A stretch of 64,000 nt of DNA from Lepidonotus clava (GCA_936440205.1 OW387149.1:3988114-4052113), one strand, 5' to 3'; shown: positions 44,251 to 55,576, numbered from the stretch's first letter. The notes: a model not told the origin generated them from the letters alone. A program made the numbers and translations.

Positions 44251-44409
44251 AAAACTAGGGAATATTGAAAGAAACACATATTTACAGCGTACCGTTATGA
44301 TCCTAACCAGCCTGTATTGCGCATTAATATCCACCCTATATCCGGATGTGAAGAGGTCTAAGAAGGGGTCAGTTTAGGTTGTTGTCTCCCTCCGCTGAGG
44401 GGAGCTCAG

Positions 44410-44485
44410 CTGGAGTGGTTATGAGTTAATCTGGAGTGGTTATGAGTTAATCTGGAGTAGTTGTGAGTTAATCTGGGTGGTTACG
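44410..44485 (+). repeat. 21-base minisatellite
   Basis: TGGAGTGGTTATGAGTTAATC repeats at 44411, 44432 and 44453, with a partial fourth unit. Confidence 0.9.
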
Positions 44486-44594
44486 TCAGGGGGGCTGTAT
44501 GAGCAGCTCACCAGATTAGGGTCAGAGCAATAAAGCAGGACGTAACGCACCTAGACACTGGATCCTGTATGGTGGTGGGGGTACTCTGCCACAG

Positions 44595-45000
44595 ATAAGC
44601 CCCGTCCCCACGAGCAGGAAATTTACTGACAATGAAAGTTTATCGTCGGTAAATCCCGTCGTCGATGATGGAAAACCTGTCATTGCCTATTGGAACACTA
44701 TCAAAAACCAAAATACTGATGATGAACAGGTGTTTATTACCCCAAAAAGATGGTGCCATGCTGTCCTACGATAAACAGGTTTATCGTCGGTGTTTTTCAC
44801 TATACAATTAAGCCTGTTTAATATGTTTGAAGGGGTATTCTTTGTCGGCCCTGTTTATCGTCAGAAATACATGGCTTCTATAATACTTGTTGCCAGACTG
44901 TCTACCAGGACCTGGCTTCACTGCTTCATCGTCGACGATGAACTCGTGGTTTATCATCGTAGTTTATCGTCAACTTTTTCCCCCATGGGGAGGGAGCTAT
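44595..45000. mobile_element. Family E MITE
   Basis: It starts ATAAGCCCCGTCCCCACGAG and ends CCATGGGGAGGGAGCTA (worn). The interior is full of mirrored GTTTATCGTCGG and CATCGTCGACGATG words. Related to 53500-53964 and to families D and F by terminal pattern. Confidence 0.7.
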
Positions 45001-45571
45001 ATGCCTGTGTTTGTTATCTTCATTTAAATAATCATATCGTGTTGCAATCAACGCTTTTCAGATAGTTGAGGGTTAGTAACATGTCATTTGTATTAGTACA
45101 CATTGATGAAATTTTAATGAAATGACAAATTTGTAAATTTACTTGTGCACAATTTTGTTCATATATATATATATATTGCTGATTGCAGGTATGATAGATC
45201 ATCCCCCAACAGAATGTTTATTTTGTATGTTCTAAATTTTGAGCAGATAGAATGATAGATAATTTCATCTTTTATAATATTTACCTTAAGTATTGGTCTG
45301 TCGAAAAATTAAGGACACACACCATTTTCCAGCTTCAAGTGAGTGAAAAGAGTGAGAGGGTTTCCCTGATATGGGTGTATGATTTGCTGCTTCACTCTAT
45401 ATATGGCAGGGGCGGTCTACATATAGGCTACTGAAATGGCGCGAATTTGCGTGCATACAAGCAACATTTTTTCTCTTTGGTAAATTTAAGTCCTCAAGGA
45501 TGGCAAGGGTTAGAAGTAACACACCCTTGTTATTGGTCAAGCAAGGATGCGCCTATATACACAGATATCTT
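45001..45571. other. Unassigned AT-rich stretch
   Basis: A short TA microsatellite lies at 45161-45176. Nothing else recognised. Confidence 0.35.
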
Positions 45572-45765
45572 GCAAGGGCGGATCCAGAGTCAGTCATGGG
45601 GGGGGGGAGGCAAACCAACCCCCCATATTAGAAAAGTGAAAATAAATAACGCCAGATGTGTACGAGTCAACACACATAAATTATTCTAAAAAAAAAAAGG
45701 TTCATTTGGTCTAGGGGGCAAACACCCCTTTTGCCCCCCCCCCCCCCCCCCGATCCACCACTGTC
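45572..45765. mobile_element. Family C MITE, G/C-run subfamily
   Basis: GCAAGGGCGGATCCAGAG opens the copy and CCCGATCCACCACTG closes it. GGTCTAGGGGGCAAACACCC and long C runs match 31657-31839. Confidence 0.7.
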
Positions 45766-46129
45766 TTACCCCTGAAAATCCAAGTACCCCCCCCCCTTCC
45801 CTGGGACATACACATGACCGCCCATTGATATGCATATGTCCAGCCTTATCAACCAATATGACGGTGATCTGGGTGGTATATTGTATAAGGGGACAGAATA
45901 AAATCAGCCATAATTTGATAGAAGTGGACAGTTGGTCAATCACTGAACAGACTGGTATTGCACTGTAACAACGACAATGCCACTATATTTCAGAGAGAAA
46001 TTATAATTTTTCTGCTGAATCCACATTAATTATATCAACTGATACATAATGGCCCCTTACTGTAGAGAACAAAAGCTAGGACTGAAAGACATGAGAGAAT
46101 TACCCATAGAGCCAAATAGCCTTTTGGTG
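45766..46129. other. Unassigned non-coding stretch
   Basis: A C run lies at 45788-45797. Nothing else recognised. Confidence 0.3.
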
Positions 46130-46760
46130 TAAACAACAACAAGGTGAAATTCAGGCATGCCGACAAGGACATGTTATATGAGCAAATGTGTGAGTCTTGC
46201 TGTTGAATCATGGCTGTTCTGCTAAGCTGATTTTAGTTAGAAAAAACAGTTCTAAAAACTAGATAATTCTATCTAATGTTCCTGAGATTTTGATGCTGGA
46301 ACAGTGGCTGTTTTAACAAAGGCATGTTTGTTGTTTTATGAGTCATTATGTGATGGGTCCCTGTGCTTCGTCGCATGTTAGCACAGCAGGGATGTCGCTG
46401 TACATGTCGCTTTTGCAATGGGTCCTGCAGGATGTTGAATTGTGGCTGTTCTCCTGGGCTAATTTCAACTTTGTAAACGATTCTGATAAATAGACATTCA
46501 GATCTAACTTTCCTGAAATTTTCGGCCTGGAAAAAGGATTAGAAGTGGGTCACATAACGGGTCTCACTGTTGTGAGGGTTTGCACCGACTGTGTGAGTAA
46601 TTCTTGTGCTCTAGCTACAGCAACATCGCTGTTGTTTTTAATTTTGCCGATGAATTGCGGATGTTCTTATTGGTTGATTTTATTCTGTAAAATGTTCTGA
46701 AAAATATACAACTAGATCCAATATTCCTTAACTTCTCTATTCTAGGGAATGATTATGAAT
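46130..46760 (+). repeat. Degenerate tandem repeat, about 220-240 bases, three units
   Basis: Each unit carries a GTTGAAT(C/T)..TGGCTGTTCT block, a TTCT(A/G)A...AGATC/TCTA block and a TCCTGA(A/G)ATTTT-like word (46203, 46437, 46660). A GTCGCTG/ATCGCTGTTG word lies between units. Strongly diverged. Confidence 0.55.
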
Positions 46761-47155
46761 AGGTGAAAATTGCTGTTTAAGTTTCGCAACAGAAATGGGT
46801 TTTGGGTCGAACAACGAGACCCATATCTAAGTTCTCCTTAGTCTCTTGCTGTTCACGGTTGGATAACTTGATTATGCGACGGGCCACTGACAATGAGTTT
46901 AATACTACAGAGACGTACTGGAGGTTACGAGTGGTTGATGAAGCCCATTGTCTCCTGTAGGTCACGGATCAATGCCTTTTATGGGGAGATTAGAGCACTT
47001 TGTTAGTTCATGTCGCTGCCACCAGAGCCCGCCACTTCATTAACCCTCTCAGAGTCTGGCCCTGGATTGCTGCCATTTCAATATTATTTGATTCTGTTTA
47101 GAAATGGGTCTAACCATGGCAACATGGCTACATGTCCAATAGTGACAAACAACAA
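46761..47155. other. Unassigned non-coding stretch
   Basis: No repeat or coding-like frame recognised. Confidence 0.3.
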
Positions 47156-47245
47156 GGGGCCTTCCATTTAGTACCTACGCACATTTTCAAAAAAATGTCA
47201 GACCCCCATCCCTCTTTGATGCGTACATATTTAACGGAAGGCCCC
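47156..47245. mobile_element. Family J MITE, short copy
   Basis: GGGGCCTTCCATTTAGTACC and its inverted counterpart TTTAACGGAAGGCCCC bound only 90 bases, so this is an internally deleted member. Confidence 0.8.
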
Positions 47246-47335
47246 AAATGATTTATTAACATTCATCGGACTTGACTAACATACAAAGTCTAATACATAA
47301 GTTTTGCGTAGTGATCATTTGTATGCCATATTTAA

Positions 47336-47412
47336 TATAGTTTTTCTTTTTCCTTTCAGGTAAGTTTCATGTTACATTCCTTGAGACCTGGCGAGACCGT
47401 CGGTGGTAAGTA
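47336..47412 (+). promoter_or_regulatory. Candidate recursive-splice site and RS-exon
   Basis: TTTTTCTTTTTCCTTTCAG ends at 47359 and is joined directly to GTAAGT at 47360-47365. A second strong donor, GTG|GTAAGTAT, starts at 47406, leaving a 46-base segment (47360-47405) whose first frame is open. TTTAATAT upstream could serve as a branch point. This layout matches recursive-splice exons of long introns: the reconstituted donor competes with the downstream donor. Same strand and plan as 11384-11455. In vivo use is inferred. Confidence 0.55.
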
Positions 47413-47440
47413 TAGTGTACAAGTTTTAGGTTGTATATGA

Positions 47441-47582
47441 CAGGGGCAGATACACGAATTTTTTTGGGGAAAATCTGTTTGGCAAGTTTAAGCCAAACCA
47501 AAAGGTGAGGCGGGGGGGGGGGGGGGCGGTGAGGACCCACTCGACTGCATCCCCTACCCCCATGACCTTGGATCCGCCCCTG
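47441..47582. mobile_element. Family C MITE, short
   Basis: CAGGGGCAGATACACG and CCTTGGATCCGCCCCTG bound this copy, with GTATATGA before and GTATGTCT after as a possible imperfect 8-base duplication. It lies 36 bases after the candidate splice donor. Confidence 0.75.
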
Positions 47583-47966
47583 GTATGTCTAGTGCCTAGG
47601 TCTAGTGCCACGTTGATTTACGTGCAATTCAACCAATTAATATGTACGATGGGTGAATTATTGTAACTACAGTACCGACAATTTACAATCATACAGTGCA
47701 ATAAGACTTATAAATAAAACCGTTCCCCACTGTCATACTCTGGGTGAATTAAATATACTCCAACATTAATATTACATTGCTTTTATAAGGCTGTCTTCGC
47801 TACCAGTAGGACTGAGCCGATTTTGCTCTGAGTTTCCAACATTCCTCACTAGGTGGCAGTAGCAGAGTTACCTTTTACAGCTCTGCTTCCATCGTGAGCT
47901 TTTCGCGTTGCCAAAATGGCTTTTTTTTTAAACGTAGCACTTTCCTAGCGAATATACAGTGGTGTA
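47583..47966. other. Unassigned stretch with one CTCF-like motif
   Basis: CTCACTAGGTGGCAGTA at 47845-47861 is a good CTCF-like core on the plus strand. Confidence 0.4.
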
Positions 47967-48150
47967 CAAGGGTGTTGGAGTGTTCCGAGGGGGTCTGGAA
48001 CACCCCCAGACTTCTCAAAACTATGTAATGAAAGAAAAAATATAGGAAATTGTTATAAAAATAACTGGTCAGAACCCCCTCAGCTTTGCATGGAACGCCC
48101 AAGGATTTATCTGGAACCCCCTCAGATTTTAGGACTGGGTACGCCCCTGA
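47967..48150. mobile_element. Family G MITE
   Basis: It contains GTCTGGAACACCCCCAGAC, GGAACCCCCTCAGATTTTAG and ends GGGTACGCCCCTGA. The left end GTGGTGTACAAGGGTG is an imperfect inverse of the right. CAGGGGCG-type end suggests a hAT-derived family. Confidence 0.65.
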
Positions 48151-48653
48151 ATAGATCTGAACCAAGCAATTGTGATATTGGTTCCAATGTAAATCATCGG
48201 AAGCAAGGCTTCTATTTGAGTGTTCACTGCGCAGGTTCATGAAAAAGGTTTGTAGCTAAAAAGTTTGTACTCTTACATATATAAAGCCCAATACCCAAAC
48301 GGCCATGACTTATTCAGTCCCAAAGCACAGTCAACAATTTTTTTTAAATTCATCAAGACAATTTACATGCTACAGGTGTTCTTCCAGTCTTATCTGATTT
48401 TATAAGGGAGTGCGGAAAGTTATTAATATGATTAAGTAAATTAATAACTTAACATTTTTGGGTGGTTTTGAATTTTGAAAATGAATCTTAGAACTAAAGG
48501 CTGCAGAGTTTTTACAACGTATTTGTTATGTAACACATAACTTATGGACAAATGAGTAGTCAGCACACTCTGTTTTAAAAACTCTCTTATTCGCTGTAAT
48601 TATTCGCTGCAATTAGTACAGCATGTAATTGGTGATAAAACAGCAACACATGC
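48151..48653. other. Unassigned AT-rich stretch
   Basis: Nothing recognised. Confidence 0.3.
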
Positions 48654-48838
48654 AGGGAGAGATTTAAGGGGAAGGCGCATGGGGCGTGTGCCCCTCTCCC
48701 TCCCCTCTGCTTTTATTGGGGGGGGGGGCAAATTTCAATTTTTTTAATGTACAACTTGCGACCTCTGAGGGGCGTCCGGACATTTTTTGATATACGCACT
48801 CCTCCCGCCCCTTTCCAAAATTTCTGGATCTGCCCCTG
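48654..48838. mobile_element. Family C MITE, G/C-run subfamily
   Basis: It begins CAGGGAGAGATTTAAGG and ends AATTTCTGGATCTGCCCCTG. A G run lies in the middle. Confidence 0.7.
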
Positions 48839-49033
48839 ACTTGTAATAGTTGGAAAAAAAACTTGACCAACGCCTGTTTCATACAGAATCATGGTGACAT
48901 TTACAGAGATGTTAATTTCATAAACTAACATGAGCTGAAAGGGCTTTTTCTTCATTGGAGTTTGCGTCCTTGACAGGTATTTAAGAATGTCCTACTGGAC
49001 GTTTTGGGCGCTTTACAGATGTTTTGAGGTTCA

Positions 49034-49253
49034 TGAGTCCTATACCCACTAACCGATTTTGGGACGAATCGGTGCTGACATCGGCACAGACATCGGCATG
49101 GCGACGGTGTCAGCTGACGCTGTTTGGACAAGCCATACCCACACAGAATCAGCGGTTCCATCAGCTCAGCCATATTCAGCTGAAGCCACTGCCGATGGCT
49201 GACAGCTGTCAGCGTGAATCGTCCCTGAATCGTCGAGTGGGTATGGCACTTTT
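49034..49253. mobile_element. Family D MITE, variant interior
   Basis: TGAGTCCTATACCCACTAAC and CGAGTGGGTATGGCACTTTTT are the ends. The interior consists of mirrored CAGCTGAC/GTCAGCTG and GGCATGG/CCGATGG words unlike those of other D copies. Confidence 0.7.
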
Positions 49254-49516
49254 TGAATGTTTTGGGGCCCTGATCAGAGGTTTAGGTAGATTAACCTTTA
49301 AACATAGGCTCTAACATGCAGTCATACAAGACAAAAAAACTGATACCTCAGTACCATTTTTTTTCCAAAAACATACCATCCAATTTAAAGCCGGGATATG
49401 TGTAGGCAATCATAAAAAGAGTGTTACAGCAATAGGGCTCGAGCTTTTAGCCTAATTGCGAATATATGTCCTTGATATATATATATATATATATTATATA
49501 TACATAAATATATAGG

Positions 49517-49568
<52 letters not shown>

Positions 49569-49813
49569 GTCTATATACACAAATACTGACCATTCAAATG
49601 TCCATGGAGGTAACAGATCACTGTGCCTGCCCCAGGGTGGTTGGACAAACAGAGGTAAAAAGTAAGATTCATTGGTATAGTGGTTGTTAATGTTTGATGG
49701 GTCCCTACTTGACGGCTGCCCCGGGCAGGCAGGGACAGTCATCCCCTCCTACATTATAAAGGCTCACCCTGGACAGCCCACAGCCCTCTGTGGCCCGTTG
49801 CACAATAACCGAT
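49254..49813. other. Unassigned stretch with microsatellites
   Basis: TA runs lie at 49476-49494 and 49519-49565. The rest is unassigned. Confidence 0.4.
49476..49566. repeat. TA microsatellite cluster
   Basis: Two long TA runs are separated by a short AAATATATAGGCC interruption. Confidence 0.9.
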
Positions 49814-50155
49814 CCCAGGCAAGCAGCAACGTAACAAACATGTTCTTCGCCCGTACTTTTTTTGTTAGTCTGTAACCTTCCCAATTTTCACGTCATACTT
49901 ATGTTATTTTAGGTAAAGTTGAGACTTACTAAAATAGAATGTTACAAGAATATTATATTTTAGTGAAGTTGAGACCTTACCAATAAAGAACATTATAATA
50001 ATACTATGGTAACACGAAAAACTGTTCCTATACAAAGTCACAATGTTAGGCTCTGAAGGCATTTTAGATCCCATCAAAATAACGTAACAACAACCATAGC
50101 AGAGCTGAACAGAAAGTTGCTGCAATGTTATAATGATGTTATATTCTTGCCAGGG
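49814..50155 (+). mobile_element. Family A MITE, full length
   Basis: It starts CCCAGGCAAGCAGCAACG and ends TATTCTTGCCAGGG, with AT on each side. Confidence 0.8.
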
Positions 50156-50903
50156 ATGGTAACAGCTACGATGTTTCGGGTCTTCACCATTTTTAATAGG
50201 GTGCTAAAGCCTGGTCCCCACTTGGGTGACTAGTTTACAAAAATCACCTACCGCAAACACCTATATTCAACCTTGCAGGACCCTACAGCTAACACGTTTG
50301 TGGCAGTTTATTGCATTTTTCATTGTCTGCATGTGTAACCTCAGCCAGCTCTCTGGGATGAAATATAGAGACCCTGGAGAAAGGTGGTGATATGATACCA
50401 GTCTCCTCTGACTTCAGAGACGCATTGCAGAACAAAAAAGAACATAACAGGAAGAGTCTGTAAGGGCTCTACTTTTTACACTGCAGAACAAACCAGAATG
50501 AAAGCAAGAATTACAAGTCAACTTAAAAGGCAAGTTTCCACAGAACTACCCCTATTGAAGCCTCGGGGCACTAATTGTCAAAAGAAACTTGACCCAGGGC
50601 GCTATCAACAGCAACATCGCAGTGCTTTCAGATAGAAAGCAAGGTTTTAAGAGAACTTCAAATGTAGGTTTCCATACAGGTACTAAGAGCAACTGATATG
50701 TTGAGTTGGCGATCAACTGCGTTAACCCTTTCCGACCACAATGACCAATGCCGCCAACACGTAGTTGTTGCTTATGGTAGAAGAGGTTAGCTCATTGAGG
50801 TCAGTTCATTCAGCCACAATTAGTTATTCTGGGGAGCCCCCCCCCCCCCCCCACCGTTGGCTCCCGGGATGGGGATTCCTCCAGGAACTCCCTAGGAAGA
50901 ATA
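50156..50903. other. Unassigned stretch with a lone D/E/F-type end
   Basis: TAAAGCCTGGTCCCCACTTG at 50204-50223 looks like a left terminus of the TTAA-type MITE group, but no matching right terminus follows. A C run lies at 50838-50853. Confidence 0.35.
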
Positions 50904-51266
50904 CCCAAGCAAGAATATGACGTTATAATAATAATTATAATGTGCTGGTGAGTCATGCTTTGGTTCTTCTTACGTTATTTTGATGGCACCCAAAGACGTC
51001 TTTAGAACCTAACATTGCGACGTCGCAATATAACGATATTGCGATGTTCTTGTAACGTTCTTTCACGTTATAATAACGTTATTATAACATTCTTTATTAG
51101 TTAGGTCACAACTTGACCAAAATATTATGTAATTATAACATTCTTTTTTGATAAGTTATATCTTTACCTAAAATAACGTTATTGTTACGTGACAATTGGA
51201 TAGGTTTCAGATTCACCAAAAAAGTACAGTCGCAGAACGTTCTTGTTACATCGCTGCTTGCCTGGG
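50904..51266 (-). mobile_element. Family A MITE, full length
   Basis: It begins CCCAAGCAAGAATATGACG and ends GCTGCTTGCCTGGG, with TA on each side. Confidence 0.8.
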
Positions 51267-51299
51267 TAGGTTCCTAGCACCCCCTTGCTTATTGTAAGA

Positions 51300-51445
51300 C
51301 GTGAAAAATGGGAACCAGGTGTGTAGTGCCCTTTCTTTAGGACATTGCACATAAAATACCCCTTGCCACTCTTTGAAAAGAGTACGGTATTGAACCCGGT
51401 GGCAGATTCCCCTAAATCATATCATAGATACAATCACCCAAAGCT
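51300..51445 (+). mobile_element. SINE fragment, second tail type
   Basis: A B box-like GTATTGAACCCGG lies at 51388-51400, followed by ATCATAGATACAATCACC, the body word shared with 37384-37615. The ends are indistinct. Confidence 0.4.
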
Positions 51446-51752
51446 GAAAAGCATTACCTTGTCTGGAAAGAACCCTGAAGGGTTGGCCAACTATTATCTT
51501 ACAGTATTCCTGCACACATCAACATAAATTGAAGGTTTCCTGAATGTACACTGTCAGTAGTCAGAACCAAAACAGCCAGGTAAGTGACAGCCATATTGAT
51601 ATTTGAATTTGACAGTTCCATTTGAAAGTCAGAAATCTACTTACATAATGGATCGCTCTATCTCAGCTCCTGTCTGAGCTTGACAAGTGTTGGCTTTTAG
51701 TATTATCGCACCCATAAAATGAGATTTAAATGGAGGTATTCTACTGGTATCC
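51446..51752. other. Unassigned short stretch
   Basis: AGGTAAGT occurs at 51578-51585, but without a pyrimidine tract. Nothing else recognised. Confidence 0.35.
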
Positions 51753-51932
51753 CAGGGGCAGATCCAGGGGGATCCAGGGGGTACTGACCCCCCCTCCCCC
51801 TCCTTTTGGTGGACCCCTAAACTACACAAAAGGGGAAAATGTCATGTGTGTACACACAATTGCACACTATTTCAGTACTGAGCCTTTATGCTGTGCTGAC
51901 CCCCCGTTTCGAAAAGCTTGTATCTGCCTATG
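51753..51932 (+). mobile_element. Family C MITE
   Basis: It begins CAGGGGCAGATCCAGGGG and ends CTTGTATCTGCCTA. TTTCAGTACTGAGCC is inside. GTATCC on both sides suggests a target duplication. Confidence 0.75.
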
Positions 51933-52079
51933 TATCCTGTGCGATTGGTTCTGAATATTCTATGGACAGCAAGCAAAATTTGTAGGATAAAATGAAAATC
52001 CGAGTACCTCAAAATTATCCAATGGTTTCAATATACCACATTGTTAGGCATTAGTCTATTGAAGAACATCAAGGAAATA

Positions 52080-53170
52080 ATGGAAGGTTTTATACAAATA
52101 AAGCAATGAAGAACGGAGTATTTATAAAGTTTACATAATTCAATACAAACCTAGAGACTGGGTATATTTTCCTGAGAGAGGCCCTAAGAGCTCTCCTGCC
52201 TATTAAAAACATGTATTTCCTCCCGAATTATTGAATGGCCGAAACACATTAAATTGATCACATTAGTCTAGTTAGGAGCATATATGGTAGTTTTCCCAAA
52301 GGAATATAAAGACAGCATATATCCGCATTATATTTTAATCCACCCTGAGGGCTTGATATATTTTCCTTGAGACAGGGCCCTAACAGCCCTCCTGCCTACC
52401 AAAGGTGACATCATCCTCTCCTCCCCCTCCCCCCTGCCCTTTAGGGTGTGAATATTTTCACAAAAAGTTAAAGTGAGATTTGATTGGAATTTATTCCCCT
52501 TGTATCCTGACAGGAGGAAAAGGTGGAGAGATCAATCTAAAAACTTATTAAATTGATCACATTAGTCCAATAAGGAACATGGTAGTTTCTACAAAGGAAT
52601 ATAAAGCGGGTAAAGACAGAGCATATCCGCATAATATGTTTTAAACCAACCTGGGGTATATTTTCCTTGAGACAAGGCCCTAACAGCTCTCCTATCATCC
52701 AAAGGTTGGCCTAAAAGATGCTCGCTGTCATACTGCGAGTGACATCGTTTTCCCCCACCCCTCCCCCACCCCCTTTAGGGTGTCCCTCCTGTGAATATTT
52801 CTACAAAAAGTTAAAGTGAGATTTGATGGGAATTTATTCCCCTGGTATCCTAACAGGAAGGAAAAGTGGAGTGATTAACTTAAAAACATATTTCTTCCCA
52901 GATTATTGAATGGCCAAAACACATTAGATTGATCACATTAGTCCAATAAGGAACATGGTAGTTTCCCCAAAGGAATATAAAGCAGTTAACAGCATATTGG
53001 CTTGATATGTTTTTAACTACCCTAGGGACTGAGTATACTTTTCCTTAGACAGGGTCCTAACAGCTCTCCTACCTACCAAAGGTCGCTCTAAAAGATGCTC
53101 GCTGTCATATAGCGAGTGACATCGCCCCCCGCCCCACCCCCTTTAGGTTGTCCCTCCTGTGAATATTTCA
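52080..53170 (+). repeat. Long tandem array, three to four units
   Basis: The landmark TTTTCCTTGAGACAGGGCCC recurs near 52169, 52362, 52661 and 53038. Units also share AAATTGATCACATTAGTC, GGAATATAAAG and GTTAAAGTGAGATTTGAT. The last two carry the palindrome-like GCTCGCTGTCATA..GCGAGTGACATCG. Unit lengths vary (about 193, 299 and 377 bases) because of internal gains and losses. Confidence 0.8.
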
Positions 53171-53299
53171 TCAAGGTAACTTCCCAAATGGAGTGCGGGT
53201 TATGACTGCCTGCAAACATTGAGTGCTCCCTTTTTATAAATTACTAGGCCTCAGGGCAGCAATGTCACTAGACACTCAAACAAGGTAGTAGATAGGGAG

Positions 53300-53503
53300 T
53301 TAAGCCTGTATTCCACTAGGCGATTCTGACTGCTGGTTATTCGATAATCTTTGATTTGTTACCAGTAATATTACAAAAGGCCACACATCCTACATATCAC
53401 TTGAAAGACAATTTGAAGACTGTTCTAATGGTATGTAACATGTATATGATGTACCAATATTCCTCATGCTATTTTTTGATAGCTGGAGTAAAATGAGCCT
53501 TAA
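53300..53503. mobile_element. Family F MITE abutting a family E copy
   Basis: It starts TTAAGCCTGTATTCCACTAG and ends AATGAGCCTTAA. The terminal TTAA (53500-53503) is also the first four bases of the next element. Confidence 0.8.
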
Positions 53504-53964
53504 GCCCCGTCCCCACGGGCGGCACAACGTTGAGAATTCTGTCGGCCGACGAAGGCACATCTGAAGCCAGTGTGCCGTAGACAGGCTGGCACCAAGCAAT
53601 TAAAGAAGCCACAAGGTTTTCCAACGATAAAAAGGGACCACAAAGAATGTCCCATTGTCGTCGACGATAGACATATTAAACAGTGCTAATATTCCGGTGG
53701 AAAAGACTGACGATCACCAGGTTTATAAGCAGGTTTATCGTCAGACAGCCTGGCGCCTTTTTCTGGATGATAAAGGCCTGTTTAACGTCCAAAATTTATT
53801 GTCCATCGCGTCCCAATGACGAAAAAGAAAACATTTTTCGGCCGACTAAAATTTTCGGCCGTGTTTTGAAAAGTCGGCCGACAATTTTGATTGGCTGAAA
53901 ATTATGATCAGCCGATAAACCATTTGTCGTTGACGATAAGTGCCTCGTGGGAACGGGGCTTTAA
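53500..53964. mobile_element. Family E MITE with TTAA flanks
   Basis: TTAAGCCCCGTCCCCACGGG and GTGGGAACGGGGCTTTAA are inverted ends, with TTAA on both outer sides. The interior has mirrored CGTCGACGAT and GTCGGCCGAC words. No frame. Confidence 0.85.
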
Positions 53965-54659
53965 GGTTGTGTTCAGCCTTTAAGGTGACATGGCCCTATT
54001 CTCTATGTCCTTTCTTGTTTTTTTTTTACAATTCTCTCCCCTATTGCTGATTGGCAGTGCATATGCACTCTGAAACCAGGAAGTAATTGACCAAACGCTG
54101 CTTTCTGGTCATGCGCATTGGTCCCACCGATCGCTTATAGGCCTGTAGGGAGATGTACCATGGGGGCAGCCATTGACCCCAGTTCAGGCCAGTCGGGGGA
54201 CAAGCTAGACCCCTCCACTGCTGATATGCTACCAAAAACCAACTATCTTCAGTTCACTCTTGTAGGGCAACAATGTCTGTATAGATAACTTTATCATTTT
54301 ATCTCAATAGTTACAATATTTATCCCCATACCCCTTTTGGATTTTTTTTTGATAATATTGAATAATAAGTAAGTTATAGATGGGTAAAATTTACCCCTAC
54401 CCCTTCCCTCTAATGGACCCCTAAATAGTTTGTATGCACAATATCTAATACATGATCAGGTGAGAATGTTGTTTCGGGGGTTTAGCCATCAGGTAAGACA
54501 ATGGCTGAATGGGTTGGCTACCACAACAAAGAGATCAGAACCCTAGTCTGCCACCCTTATCATCACCCTCTCTACACAGGCCTTATCTGTTGAGAGGTGT
54601 GATGTCGCTGGGGCCAGAATGGGGGATTTGAAAAGATGAACCAGCCTACAACTCCCAAC
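53965..54659. other. Unassigned non-coding stretch
   Basis: T runs lie at 54016-54025 and 54342-54351. No repeat or gene recognised. Confidence 0.35.
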
Positions 54660-54800
54660 TTCCCTATAGCGCATGCTCCATAGGAAGTCAGCGCGGGTTT
54701 GTCTGCAGGGTGCTGTGTGCACGTGGCGTCTGTTTGTCTCCTTTATCAGTCTGCGGCCGCACGTGACGTACAGAACACTGCCCCCTGGTGGTTATTGTTC
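54660..54800. promoter_or_regulatory. Motif-rich block: E-boxes and CTCF-like site
   Basis: GCGCATGCTCC, GCACGTGGCG, GCGGCCGCACGTGACGTAC and CACTGCCCCCTGGTGG (54776-54791) are packed in about 130 bases. The last is CCACCAGGGGGCAGTG on the minus strand, almost the full CTCF core. No transcript evidence. Confidence 0.4.
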
Positions 54801-54880
54801 GAACATCCTTTATTATCGCCCACTCTTTCTGCACATATTTCTCCGCTGGTGTCCAGTAATGGCACAGGAGCCATGACAAC

Positions 54881-55161
54881 AGTCTGTAGTTACGTCCCAG
54901 TCCTCTAGTCACTCAAACTAGGACTGTGAACCAGCAACCATTTTAGGTGGGAATCCTACCCCATATCCCAGCATGCTTTGGGGCCGCTGGTTTATGGCAG
55001 GTAGGACCATAAGCCAGCCAGCACCCAAACAACCATCAAAGGGGTTCTCAATGACTTTTAAAAAGAATTCCTTACAGATTTTAGTTGAGCTCTAGTAGCC
55101 ATGGACTCTAGTGGGTGTAAGAACCTTTTATGCAAGAGGTATCTAGGTCATGAAAGGACTA
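54881..55161 (-). mobile_element. Family B hAT-like MITE
   Basis: It runs from CAGTCTGTAGTTACGTCC to GTCATGAAAGGACTA with the usual interior (CAGCAACCATTTTAGGTGGG, CAAAGGGGTT). The flanks GGCACAGGAGCCATGACAAC and GGTACAGGAGCCATGACAAT are near-identical direct repeats, much longer than a hAT duplication. Confidence 0.8.
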
Positions 55162-55287
55162 ATGGTACAGGAGCCATGACAATAGAACCACAGTGGAGTC
55201 ATGCAGCTGCCATAGCAACAGGTGTCTGGAGGGGTGATAAAGACCAAGGAGATAAGAGGAGATAAGGGGATCTGTCGGCTTCAAAGG

Positions 55288-55576
55288 TAGTCTGTCGCAG
55301 TCAGACCAACTGTTTCCCAAAGTGAGTCTGTACACTGCAAACCATTTTAGGTGGGTATTCCACTCTGCATCATAGCATGCTTTGGGGCCGTTGGTTTATG
55401 GTAGGTAAGACCATAAACCAGCCAGTGCCCAAACAACCATCAAAGGGGTTCCCCGTGCAATCTAAAGAGGGCCAATACAAAAATTCTTAACAGATTTGAA
55501 GTGACCAATAAAAGCCATGGACTGTTGTGGGTGTATTGACCCATTATGCAATAGGTAATCTGGGTCAGAACGGACT
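55288..55576 (-). mobile_element. Family B hAT-like MITE
   Basis: It starts TAGTCTGTCGCAGTCAG and ends GGTCAGAACGGACTA. The flanks ATCTGTCGGCTTCAAAGG (55270-55287) and ATCCGTCGACTTCAAAGG (55580-55597) are a second long direct repeat beside a family B copy. Confidence 0.8.

Noticed and set aside
46777-46965. Short minus-strand frame beside the tandem repeat
   Set aside because: No domain or splice context.
51578-51585. Third recursive-splice site at AGGTAAGT
   Set aside because: The upstream sequence is purine-rich without a pyrimidine tract.
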